NCBI RefSeq assembly: GCF_001634365.1
Contig: NZ_CP014579.1
Span: 310,001-374,000 of the forward strand
Length of the DNA: 64,000 nt
From: Paraburkholderia phytofirmans OLGA172
GTDB taxonomy: Bacteria > Pseudomonadota > Gammaproteobacteria > Burkholderiales > Burkholderiaceae
Direction of reading: 5' to 3'
In this document: positions 33,578-41,424 of the stretch, piece after piece
How positions within the stretch are numbered: the stretch's first letter is position 1
How the letters are laid out: every line of letters begins with the position of its first letter
Program-made: the position numbers and the translations under genes
The notes under the pieces: model-generated
What the model saw: only the letters and a program-made list of their open reading frames with translations
The model's database searches: none
What the model was told of the DNA's origin: nothing

Positions 33578-34684
33578 TTAGCCCGGCAACGCGTCATAGG
33601 CGGTCGCGAGGTGATAGGGAGTGGTCGACGGCATGTCGGCACGCGCCACGTCACCGGCGGCCGTTTTGCATTCGAACCAGCCTTGCGGGCGCAAGAAACG
33701 TTGCCGGAAAAGCTCGATTTGCCGCGGCAGCGCGGCGAGCACAGCGGGGTCGCCATGGCTCGCCAGTGCGCGCAGATATTCCGTCTGGGCCCAGATCCGC
33801 TGGGTGGCGTCCTTGATTCGCCCGGTTTCGTCGAGCGAGGCGCATACGCCGCCTGTTCGCGGGTCCACGCCATATTGCTGCGCGAAGCTGAATGCGCGCG
33901 TCAGCGATTCTTTGAGACCCGAGGCCTCTAACAATGTGCCCGCCTGCTTGACCAGCCAGAGCCATTCGAACTGATGCCCCGGTTCCAGACGGTTGTCATC
34001 GGTGCCAATCGGCAATTCGGCGATGCAGCCGGTCGGCGCATGCACGAAGTGACGCGCGACGGCGCCGGCAAGACGGCGCAACGCGGCGTCGAAGGTGTTG
34101 TCGCGCGTGGCGTCGCGGGCGGCCAGCCAGGCTTCGGTCAGGTGCATCAGGGGATTCTGGATCGGCGTGCCGGTCACGAGGCCGAAATCCGCCGTGAGCG
34201 CGGCGTTGAACAGATCGCCATCGGCTGCAAAGTGCGAGTGAATCAGCGCCGACGTGCGATGCACGACTTCCAGCGCGTCGCGGTTGCCGGAACGGCCGCC
34301 ATATTCCGCACAGGCGAACACGACGAATGCGTGCGTGTACAAGTCTTTGGTGGTGTCGAGCGGCGCGCCCTGCGCATCCACGCTATAGAACCATCCGCCG
34401 TGGCGCGTGTCCTGAAAGGTGTGCATCAGCGAGTCGAATAGCACCTGGGCATGAGCCGCATCGCCCGCTTGCGAGAACACGAACAATTGTCGCGCGCACG
34501 CCATCGCCCGGTAGCGTTCTGCGGGCAACGGTGCCGGACCCTCGGCGCTGACCGCTTCGTACGGCAGCTTCAACACGGTATTGAAACCGGGCCCACGCCA
34601 CAGCGGCAGCACCACACGAGTGAAGTGATCACGCAGTGTGGTGGCGAGAGTGATGGTCGAAGCGGTAGGGGTCATGCTCTGCAT
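33578..34684 (-). CDS. N-acylglucosamine 2-epimerase family isomerase (AGE / YihS-like)
   Basis: 368 residues (ATG 34684; ATG 34675 is also possible). An (alpha/alpha)6-barrel fold is indicated by regular helices and by LPAERYRAMACARQLFVFSQ, DTTKDLYTHAFVVFACAEY, GHQFEWLWLVKQAG (catalytic His region) and QTEYLRALA with a following His. The family interconverts aldoses and ketoses such as mannose and fructose, or epimerises N-acyl sugars. Substrate not determined. It stands alone and diverges from the gene at 34980. Confidence 0.85.
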   Translation of the reverse strand: MQSMTPTASTITLATTLRDHFTRVVLPLWRGPGFNTVLKLPYEAVSAEGPAPLPAERYRAMACARQLFVFSQAGDAAHAQVLFDSLMHTFQDTRHGGWFYSVDAQGAPLDTTKDLYTHAFVVFACAEYGGRSGNRDALEVVHRTSALIHSHFAADGDLFNAALTADFGLVTGTPIQNPLMHLTEAWLAARDATRDNTFDAALRRLAGAVARHFVHAPTGCIAELPIGTDDNRLEPGHQFEWLWLVKQAGTLLEASGLKESLTRAFSFAQQYGVDPRTGGVCASLDETGRIKDATQRIWAQTEYLRALASHGDPAVLAALPRQIELFRQRFLRPQGWFECKTAAGDVARADMPSTTPYHLATAYDALPG

Positions 34685-34979
34685 AGTTCGGCTGGTTAAA
34701 CGCGGTCATTCGAAACGCCTGCGGACTCGGCTTGTCGCTTGGGGTGCGCCGGCGTGCGGCCAAGCATAAAGCAAACGGCTGCCGCTGGCACTCTGCCACA
34801 GGTGCGGAATACGCAGGCAGTTCCGGCACGACGAGGCGTCGTCTAAAAAACGGAAAAACGTCGGCGAATGGCTTCGGCAGGGGCGGGCGGCCATGCGACA
34901 ATGCGGTCTCGAAAAATTCCAATGGCATTGACGAGCGGTGCTCGGCGCCCGCTTTCCGGCGACGGCCGCTTTTTTCTCT

Positions 34980-36338
34980 ATGGCAGATTCCGCAGCATCT
35001 ACGCAGTCCCGGCCGCAGCGCGCCGCTTCGAAGAAGCGGCGTCAGGCCACCGTCTCGACCGAAACTGAAAACAAGCTGGCGCGCGCCGCGCGCTCGGCAC
35101 AACGTCTCGCGCAATTGAGCGATGCCTCACGCGACGACAGCACGCTCGACCTGTTCCCTGACGATCCCACCCGCGCCACGCTGGAAGCGATGAACATCGA
35201 CATCCGGCAAGGCACGCTGCATGGCTTTGAATTACCCGATGTCGTGCTGGCAGCGGTTGGCGCGATCGATGCCGACGGTGTGGCGCTGGAGGCAAGGGCC
35301 GCGCGCCGCGCGCCTCGTGCGACGAAGTCCGATGAACCCGCGCCGGTGAATGCGCAATTGAGCGGGCTGGAGACGGAGGCCGTGGAGGCTGCATCACCTG
35401 CTGGCGAGCTGGCTTTTGGAGATGTGAAGGCAGACGCGGAGGCGTCGGCGGAAGAGAAGCCGGCGGCGTCGACACGTGACGCGGCTGTGCCGCTCACGCC
35501 CGCGATGGCGGCGGCGACCGTGGCGCGCAGCGTGACCGCGCTGCGCCAGGCGGCTGAGAGGAGTGCGGCTGCCACGAGCACCGATACAGCGGCTGCATCG
35601 ACCTCGGGCGGTGCGAGGCCGCCTTTGCCGCCGCAGCGCGTCGCGGCGACCTTTGCCAAGGTGACGACGGCTTCGCGAGAAGCAGCCGGCGCCGAAGCCG
35701 CGAATGCGGGAGCGGAGCGCGCGTCGTCTTCGGCGGAATCCGAGGCCGGCGTGGAGCCGACTGTTTCGAAGCCGGCCGCCAGGCAGTCGGGCGAGGTGTC
35801 CGCATCTGCATCCACATCTGCATCCGCGCACACAAGCGGTGCTTTCGCTGCGCCCTCCTTCCGGGAAGCCCAGCGTGCCGAAGCCGCCGCGGCAGCGCTG
35901 CGTGTTGCGCCTGAACTCGACCGCGCGCGTGCGACGGCCTTCGCCGATACGGTCGATGCCCTATATGGTGTGATCTCCGATCAGCGCCGCGCCGCCTCCG
36001 ACCACTCGCGCCGTATGAAATGGATGCTGTCGATCGTGGTGGGCGCGTTGCTGATGACGGTCGCGATCGGCATTACGCAGACGGTGCTTCTGATGCGTCT
36101 GACGCGTGAAACCACCGCCCAGCAGCATCGCATCGAACAGCTGATGCAGAACCAGCAGGCCGCCATGGCCAACTTGCTCGACACCCACATGGCGATGGCC
36201 AACGCGGCGGCGGCCACTGCCGCTTCTGACGCAGCCGCATCCGCAGCGTCCCAGCCAGCCGCGGCCACGCCTGCTCATGGCAAACGCGGCGTGCGCGCGC
36301 AGCACGCGCACACGCCGAAAGCCGCCAACTCGCAGTGA
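34980..36338 (+). CDS. Ala-rich single-pass membrane protein of unknown function
   Basis: 452 residues from ATG 34980 (GTG 34938 is an alternative; neither has a strong ribosome-binding site). Residues about 1-55 are basic (SKKRRQATVSTETENKLARA), then an Asp-containing segment (DLFPDDPTRATLEAMNIDIR), a long Ala/Ser/Glu-rich disordered part (about 110-330), one membrane segment near 360-380 (MLSIVVGALLMTVAIGITQT) and a short Ala/His-rich tail. The layout suggests a cytoplasmic disordered region anchored near the C-terminus. I do not recognise the family. Confidence 0.75.
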   Translation: MADSAASTQSRPQRAASKKRRQATVSTETENKLARAARSAQRLAQLSDASRDDSTLDLFPDDPTRATLEAMNIDIRQGTLHGFELPDVVLAAVGAIDADGVALEARAARRAPRATKSDEPAPVNAQLSGLETEAVEAASPAGELAFGDVKADAEASAEEKPAASTRDAAVPLTPAMAAATVARSVTALRQAAERSAAATSTDTAAASTSGGARPPLPPQRVAATFAKVTTASREAAGAEAANAGAERASSSAESEAGVEPTVSKPAARQSGEVSASASTSASAHTSGAFAAPSFREAQRAEAAAAALRVAPELDRARATAFADTVDALYGVISDQRRAASDHSRRMKWMLSIVVGALLMTVAIGITQTVLLMRLTRETTAQQHRIEQLMQNQQAAMANLLDTHMAMANAAAATAASDAAASAASQPAAATPAHGKRGVRAQHAHTPKAANSQ

Positions 36339-36556
36339 ACTTCGGCGCCGCCGCGCCGGCGAAAGCCGGTTGCAGTGGTTTGTTTCGCCGCCGGCTCATC
36401 GCAAGCCGAACTTCGCGCTATACGCTTCAATAGGCGGAAGTTTTGACCCCGAAATAGCAAAAAACAGGGATGTTGTCATGGTGCAACGCACCATGGATAA
36501 AACTCTGCGGCAACAAACCACACCCGAGAAATTGCTGCATCGCACTAGCTTTGGAT

Positions 36557-36595
36557 TAGGGAAAACCCTATAATTCTTCTTAAGGGAAAACCCTA
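36557..36595 (+). promoter_or_regulatory. Promoter with twin TAGGG-AAAA-CCCTA palindromes
   Basis: TAGGGAAAACCCTA (36557-36570) and AAGGGAAAACCCTA (36582-36595) are spaced 25 bases apart. A perfect TATAAT (36569-36574) starts inside the first palindrome. No good -35 box is present, so the sites may bind an activator, or a repressor that covers both the -10 and the start region. The small gene at 36625 begins 30 bases after the second site. Confidence 0.7.
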
Positions 36596-36624
36596 GTAAA
36601 TGCAGTAACCAACCGGGAGTCGCC

Positions 36625-36783
36625 ATGAGCTTCATTTTTGCATTGTTCCAAAAGGTCAGCGACCTCTTTGCGTCGCCCCATCTGCCGCTGGATTCGGACT
36701 ACTCGTATGCAGCGCGTAGCCGCGAAGCAGAGCGCGTGCGCAAAGCGCAATCTACGTTGTTCGGCATCAAGCTGAGCGACTGA
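36625..36783 (+). CDS. Small protein (52 residues), DUF3563-like in layout
   Basis: ATG 36625 follows GGGAG with good spacing. The protein opens MSFIFALFQKVSDLF, has a short polar centre and a basic helix SREAERVRKAQSTLFG. A hydrophobic start followed by a charged helix is like the small Burkholderia proteins of the DUF3563 type, but the match is by layout only. It has a defined promoter with twin palindromes and its own terminator (36858-36899), which supports a real, regulated gene. Confidence 0.7.
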   Translation: MSFIFALFQKVSDLFASPHLPLDSDYSYAARSREAERVRKAQSTLFGIKLSD

Positions 36784-37218
36784 AAAGCAAGGTTGCATGG
36801 CCTGAGCGCGGACCGCCGCGCAATGGGCGCGCACGTCGAGTGTGCCTTGCATCATTGAAGCCACCGCCCGCGAAACGCGTGCCGTGGCTTTTGTTTTTTG
36901 GGTGGTCGCCGCCTAATTCCCAGTTTTTCTGAATATTTCCTGGCCGAAATGAATGTAACGACGCCTCACAGGGTGCCGTCGTGCCATTTCGCCCATGCAC
37001 CGTGCATGCGCTATAGACGGGCGGCGAACGCCGAAAAGCTGCCATTCATCAGTCCCTTTCCATGAAATGTGCGCTTACAAGTGCTCACGTCTTCATGTGG
37101 TTTGCACCGCTAAAGTTGGTCTCAAGCGTACGGCGTCTGGTCCGAACCCAAAATCGCGGTTCGATGTTGGCCGAACACGGGCGCTGGCTTGACACAAAAC
37201 TTTGTATGGGAGGTCACG
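36784..37218. other. Gap after the 52-residue gene
   Basis: 435 bases with one terminator (36858-36899) and otherwise no gene. The last part should hold the promoter for the His-rich protein at 37219; no strong box pair is evident. Confidence 0.5.
36858..36899 (+). terminator. Rho-independent terminator
   Basis: AAGCCAC (36858-36864) pairs with GTGGCTT (36884-36890), with further GCG/CGC pairing inside, and a T-rich run follows (TTGTTTTTT). It ends the 52-residue gene transcript. Confidence 0.85.
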
Positions 37219-37530
37219 ATGAAAACTTTTAACAAGACGTCGCGTTCGATTGTTGCAACCTTGCTGGCGGGCGGCGCGTTGCTCGCAGCCGGCAGTGCTT
37301 TCGCCCAGGAACGGGTGATCGTCGAGAATGGTCCAGGACCGGCGGTTTACGGTCAGCCGCACATGATGCCGGTGGATGTGTCGATCAACCTCGGCTGGCA
37401 TGGCGATCGTTACTGGGACGGCCATCGCTACTGGGCGCACGACGACTGGATGCGTCATCATCCGCACGACTACGATCCGCATCACCACGGCGATCACGAC
37501 GACCATCGCCCGCCGCCCCCGCGCTATTAA
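37219..37530 (+). CDS. Secreted His/Asp/Pro-rich small protein
   Basis: 103 residues with a signal peptide (SIVATLLAGGALLAAGSAFA, cut before QERVIVENG). GGGAGG precedes the ATG. The mature part is rich in His, Asp, Trp and Tyr: GDRYWDGHRYWAHDDWMRHH, then repeated HH/HD pairs and a Pro-rich end. Such periplasmic proteins often bind metal ions such as nickel, zinc or copper, but no defined site is visible, so that role is inference. It is a single gene with its own terminator. Confidence 0.8.
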   Translation: MKTFNKTSRSIVATLLAGGALLAAGSAFAQERVIVENGPGPAVYGQPHMMPVDVSINLGWHGDRYWDGHRYWAHDDWMRHHPHDYDPHHHGDHDDHRPPPPRY

Positions 37531-37570
37531 TGCGCGCATGACGGCGCCGCAGGTCGCAGCGTGAAGTCCG

Positions 37571-37605
37571 CAAAGCCGGTCCTTCCTCACGGAAGACCGG
37601 CTTTG
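37571..37605 (+). terminator. Strong hairpin after the His-rich gene
   Basis: CAAAGCCGGTC (37571-37581) and GACCGGCTTTG (37595-37605) with inner TTCC/GGAA pairing. The T-run is short, but the stem is long and stable. Confidence 0.7.
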
Positions 37606-37678
37606 TCACGTTCGGTCTTGGAAAACGGCGCGCTGCGCTATGCTTCAAAGCTTTCATCGACGGCAGCAGGAGAGCGGC

Positions 37679-38593
37679 GTGGACAAGGCAGTCATAGGCG
37701 TAGTGGGCACGGGATTGATGGGCGTCGGCATTGCGACGCAAAGCGCATTGCACGGGCATCGGACGATCGTTCACGACGTCGACCCGGCGCGTCTCGCGAG
37801 CGTTGCGCCGAAAGCGGAAGCGGTGCTCGACGAACTGATCGACGCCGGACGCATCGACCGCGTTGCCAAACAGGCAGCGCTCGCGCGCATCGAGACGCAT
37901 GCGCAACTCGACGTCATGGCGTCGGCGCAATTCGTGATTGAGGCGATTCCCGAGGTGCTCGAACTGAAGCATCGCCTGTATGCGTCGCTGGCTGAGTTGA
38001 TGGCAGACGACGCGATTCTCGCGAGCAATACCAGCGGTTTTCCGCCGGATCAACTGGTTGCTCCGTTGCGCGCGAAGGAGCGTTTTCTGATCGCACATTT
38101 CTGGAATCCGCCGCACATGATCCCGCTCGTCGAAGTCGTGCCGGGTACCGCGACCGCGCCGGAAGTCACCGAACGCACCGCTGCGTTGATGAGCGCGATC
38201 GGCATGGAGCCGGTGGTGCTGGCGAAAGCGATTCCGGGTTTTGTCGGCAACCGGTTGCAGTTCGCGGTGCTGCGCGAGGCGTTGAACATCGTGCGCTCGG
38301 GGGCGGCGACGCCGGATGTGGTCGATCGCGTCATGAAGGCGTCGCTCGGACGCCGGTGGGGCATCGTCGGGCCGCTCGAAGGCGCGGACATGGGCGGCCT
38401 CGACACTTTCCTCGACATCTCCACGCATCTGATGCCGGAACTCGCGAAAGACGAAGACGTGCTCGATCTGCTGCGTGAGCAGGTCGATGCGGGGCGTGTC
38501 GGCGTACGCAGCGGCGCTGGTTTCTATGAATGGGACGAGGCGCATCTGGCGCGAGTCAGGGAAGGCCGCAAGCGGGTGATTAGCCGCGGTTAA
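37679..38593 (+). CDS. 3-hydroxyacyl-CoA dehydrogenase family oxidoreductase
   Basis: 304 residues from GTG 37679 with AGGAG upstream; the frame is open from 37640. N-terminal NAD-binding motif VIGVVGTGLMGVGIA at residues 4-18, then QFVIEAIPEVLELK and ASNTSGFPPDQL. The catalytic His lies in FLIAHFWNPPHMIPLVEVVP, followed by the C-terminal helical domain (KAIPGFVGNRLQFAVLREAL). The family oxidises 3-hydroxyacyl-CoA esters, but related members act on free acids such as L-gulonate or L-carnitine; no thiolase or hydratase is adjacent, so the substrate stays open. Confidence 0.85.
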   Translation: MDKAVIGVVGTGLMGVGIATQSALHGHRTIVHDVDPARLASVAPKAEAVLDELIDAGRIDRVAKQAALARIETHAQLDVMASAQFVIEAIPEVLELKHRLYASLAELMADDAILASNTSGFPPDQLVAPLRAKERFLIAHFWNPPHMIPLVEVVPGTATAPEVTERTAALMSAIGMEPVVLAKAIPGFVGNRLQFAVLREALNIVRSGAATPDVVDRVMKASLGRRWGIVGPLEGADMGGLDTFLDISTHLMPELAKDEDVLDLLREQVDAGRVGVRSGAGFYEWDEAHLARVREGRKRVISRG

Positions 38594-38598
38594 AACTA

Positions 38599-39966
38599 TC
38601 AGTTGCGCGTCGACCGGGCATTTTCCCGGAGTCTCGACGCCGCGACCAACTTGTCCCGCTGCTTCCCAACCCCACCCAGAATCGATTCGGCCAGCCCGTC
38701 CGGAAATCCCGAGGGCACCACCGCATCCACCGCGCTGATCACATGATCAGTCGCGTTAACCACTTCAGCAATAATGTCCTGCGAGGTCTCGCTACCCAAC
38801 CCAACCTGCCGGGCCTGTTCGATCCAGTGCCGCCGCTGGACCTTGTCGATCAGATAGTGATTGGTACTGCCACGAATAGCCATTGCCATCTTCGCCTTCT
38901 GACGCGCAATCTGATTGCGCCCAGGACCAATGATCGGATGTGCGGATAGCACGTCGTAAAGTGGCGTCGACCGGTACAACCCCCCGGGCAGATGAAAAAT
39001 GCTGAAGTTCTTCGCATGCCCATCCGTTGCTGCGAGTAGCCAGAACACGAGTTGAGCCTTGAAGAACTGTCGCCGATCCTGATCCGCGGTTTCCGAGCCT
39101 AGCAATACATCCATGATCTCAGCGATGCCTGGTCCACCGTCGGCTTGATACTTCAGATGTGAGGGCTTTCCGGTGGCCTGGCACATGTCTTCCTGCGGAA
39201 GGCGCACAATCCAGCTCGCGTCCCTCGACAGCCTGCGGTCGAAGCGCTCGACCACGAGCGCTTTCTGATCCTCGAACGTTGCAATCTCGCAGTTCGCCGC
39301 GGGGAGTCCATACGCCGATACGATTTTTGAGCACAGCCATTCGTTTTCGATCGAGGTCCGCATGTCCGCCTGCATATTGCCAACCAGGCCGAGCGGGAGC
39401 TTGAAGATATGCGTGGTCGGCGTGCTGCCGGTCGGGTAGATCCACTGTTCATCGTGGCGCAGCAGCGCCGTTTTCTCCTGTGCGCCAGCAATCGATAACC
39501 TCAGATCCGCACCACTATCGTATTGGCCGAGCGGCGCCGCTGAAGTGGCATTGCGCAGCAGCTGCGCAATCTGCAACTCGGATAACGGTGTTCCGGAGAT
39601 GCCGTATAGATCGGTGGGTTGCTCATCAGGTGGGAGTAGTTGGATCGCGCCGACGCAGTCGCGGCCAAGCGCTACCAGCAGGTCAAAAGCATTCGTGCTG
39701 CCCGCGCGATGCCGTTGGGCTAATCGCCGGCGGATCGCATCGCTATCGGGAAGCAAATTGTCGAAAAATGCGCTGACCACGTCTCCACGGTACGGTTGAT
39801 TCCCGGGCGTGAACGGCATCGATAGGGAAAGAGGGCGGCCCTGTTCATCTTCGATCCACTCGTCGAGATAACTCAGGCGGTCCCCTTCCCGTGCCTTTTC
39901 CCAGTAGCCGACGGGCAGGCCGTTCATCCAGATGTCGAGTCGTTGCGTCTGAGAGCGGCGCGCCAT
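38599..39966 (-). CDS. hipA: HipA-family kinase toxin (module 2)
   Basis: 455 residues, a classical HipA: N-terminal subdomain (LDIWMNGLPVGYWEKAREGD), Gly-rich loop SIAGAQEKTALL near residue 160, LVVERFDRRL, and the active site LLAATDGHAKNFSIFH near residue 315 with the catalytic Asp and metal-binding Asn. It starts two bases after the stop of its antitoxin gene. The kinase is more like E. coli HipA than module 1 is. It ends five bases from the convergent dehydrogenase gene. Confidence 0.93.
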   Translation of the reverse strand: MARRSQTQRLDIWMNGLPVGYWEKAREGDRLSYLDEWIEDEQGRPLSLSMPFTPGNQPYRGDVVSAFFDNLLPDSDAIRRRLAQRHRAGSTNAFDLLVALGRDCVGAIQLLPPDEQPTDLYGISGTPLSELQIAQLLRNATSAAPLGQYDSGADLRLSIAGAQEKTALLRHDEQWIYPTGSTPTTHIFKLPLGLVGNMQADMRTSIENEWLCSKIVSAYGLPAANCEIATFEDQKALVVERFDRRLSRDASWIVRLPQEDMCQATGKPSHLKYQADGGPGIAEIMDVLLGSETADQDRRQFFKAQLVFWLLAATDGHAKNFSIFHLPGGLYRSTPLYDVLSAHPIIGPGRNQIARQKAKMAMAIRGSTNHYLIDKVQRRHWIEQARQVGLGSETSQDIIAEVVNATDHVISAVDAVVPSGFPDGLAESILGGVGKQRDKLVAASRLRENARSTRN

Positions 39967-39968
39967 GA

Positions 39969-40364
39969 TTACCAGTTTTCCCGTTTCTTTTTGGTTGTGA
40001 TTGCCCCAAGAGGTTGTTTCGAGCTCGACGCCTTCGGAGCTCGGTCTGCGCGGTTGGGGGCCGACGGAGGTTTCACTTTCCTGGCGGCGGGGATCTGCCG
40101 TTGAAGCTTCGACGTATCGGTCTGCGCCGGTCCACTGCCTGGCGCGGACGACGCTTGGCTCATACGCAATTCCACGTTCAGCAAACGCATGACTTTAAAA
40201 AGCCGCTCGACACTCGCCGATGCCGGATTGGCCTCCAGTTGCGCGTAGCTTTGCTGGGTGATGCCTAGCAGTTCGGCCACTGCAGCTTGTGTGAGCCCTG
40301 CGGACTTGCGGAAGCCCAGCAGAATGGGGCGGAGCTGACTTAGCGTCTTGATGGCGTAATCCAT
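39969..40364 (-). CDS. hipB: HipB-like HTH antitoxin (module 2)
   Basis: 131 residues from ATG 40364; the open frame reaches 40409 but would run through an operator. Helix-turn-helix at about residues 15-70 (LLGFRKSAGLTQAAVAELLG, ITQQSYAQLEANPASASVER). A basic, Pro/Lys-rich tail follows (about 75-131), longer than in E. coli HipB (88 residues). It should bind HipA-2 and repress from the palindromes at 40384-40470. Confidence 0.88.
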   Translation of the reverse strand: MDYAIKTLSQLRPILLGFRKSAGLTQAAVAELLGITQQSYAQLEANPASASVERLFKVMRLLNVELRMSQASSAPGSGPAQTDTSKLQRQIPAARKVKPPSAPNRADRAPKASSSKQPLGAITTKKKRENW

Positions 40365-40383
40365 TGGATTTTCTTCAGGCTCG

Positions 40384-40470
40384 TACAGTCTCTGGACTGT
40401 ATCACGCAAATACAGGAAATAGGCTGTAAATCAGATTAACAGGTTATAGGCTGTAAATTAAATTTACAGC
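40384..40470 (-). promoter_or_regulatory. hipBA module 2 operators
   Basis: Two perfect palindromes: TACAGTC-TCTG-GACTGTA (40384-40401) and GCTGTAAATT-A-AATTTACAGC (40450-40470). A further half-site GCTGTAAAT lies at 40423-40431. All share CTGTA/TACAG, pointing to one repressor, most likely the HipB encoded downstream. On the minus strand TATAAC, directly after the second palindrome, could be the -10 box. Confidence 0.78.
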
Positions 40471-40942
40471 TTTAAGCCTGTTAAGACGGCCGCGAAGTCA
40501 ATCGATGAACCGGAATCCACGGAAGGGCGAATAGCCGCAGTCCGCTTCAATTCCGCTCCCAGCAGTCCCAGCGAGTCTGCGGTATAAATAGCGCCCGCCT
40601 CACCCCCAAACCCCACGACAAACCATGTCCCACTACTTTTACGACCCTGCTGCCGGTCACGGTCTCCACATGATCCGTTCAAGGCCATCGTCGCTCCGCG
40701 CCTGATCGGCTGGATTTCTTCGCGCGCCACCGATGGCACCCTGAAGCTCGCGCCCTACAGCTTCTTCGGCGCGTTCGCCAGCTGAATCACCGGTCGCGCT
40801 CGAATGCAAGCTGCTTCCGCACGACCGCATAACGGTCCTTCCCGCGACGCAAAGCCCCGCGCAAACTGGCCCGCTTGATGCTTGCAACCGACGCTCCAAC
40901 GCGTCGTTTTCAACCGTCGGCTCACTCCCCAGGAGCGCGATC
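40471..40942. other. Gap between hipBA-2 operators and cupin gene
   Basis: No intact gene. It holds the flavin-reductase remnant at 40625-40785. Other short open frames are shadows. The final bases contain CAGGAG, the ribosome-binding site of the cupin gene. Confidence 0.55.
40625..40785 (+). pseudogene. Remnant of a flavin-reductase-like (FMN-binding) protein gene
   Basis: It starts MSHYFYDPAAGHGL, then one base is missing (GGTCT-CCACATGAT), after which the next frame reads HDPFKAIVAPRLIGWISSRA then TDGTLKLAPYSFFGAFAS and a stop. This is the N-terminal end of the flavin-reductase-like family (motif PRPIGWISS...NLAPYSFF). Only about 53 of some 200 residues remain. It is dead because of the frameshift and truncation. 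Confidence 0.85.
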
Positions 40943-41377
40943 ATGTCCACCGAATTCGCCACGCAGTTCAGCCATGTCCGCCCGCAAGACACGCCCTACG
41001 TGGATCAGGGCCTACGCGACTTTTTTCTATACCGCGATTTAGGCATCGCGCAGGCAACCGGCGGCAAGGTGCTCGCGCAACTCGTCAAGGCGAATCACGC
41101 ACCAGAGCAAGGCACGGGTTGGCACCGCCATGAGGCCGATTTCCACATTGTGATCATGCTGAAGGGCTGGGCGCGCTTCATGTACGGCGACAAGGAGACA
41201 CGCGTCGCCGCCGGCGATTGTGTGCATCAGGCGCCGGGCATCGTCCACTATCTGTTCGATTACTCAGAAGATATGGAGTACATCGAAATCGTGTCGCCGG
41301 CCGATTTCAAGTCGATTGAAGTCGAAGGTCCGTGCGAAGTACCGGCGGTGCAGCCGTGGAAGAGCGTCGCGGCTTGA
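40943..41377 (+). CDS. Cupin-domain protein
   Basis: 144 residues with CAGGAG upstream. Cupin motif 1 is at GTGWHRHEADFHIVIMLKGW (His, His, Glu/His ligands) near residues 57-76, and motif 2 at DCVHQAPGIVHYLFDYSEDM with the last His near 101. One small barrel, so a single-domain dioxygenase, isomerase or sensor. It does not match a named enzyme by sight. It is separate from the convergent phaZ gene by 47 bases. Confidence 0.85.
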   Translation: MSTEFATQFSHVRPQDTPYVDQGLRDFFLYRDLGIAQATGGKVLAQLVKANHAPEQGTGWHRHEADFHIVIMLKGWARFMYGDKETRVAAGDCVHQAPGIVHYLFDYSEDMEYIEIVSPADFKSIEVEGPCEVPAVQPWKSVAA

Positions 41378-41424
41378 ACGAGCCGCCGCGTTGTTTGCAC
41401 AACGCGGCTACGTGAACGAACAGA

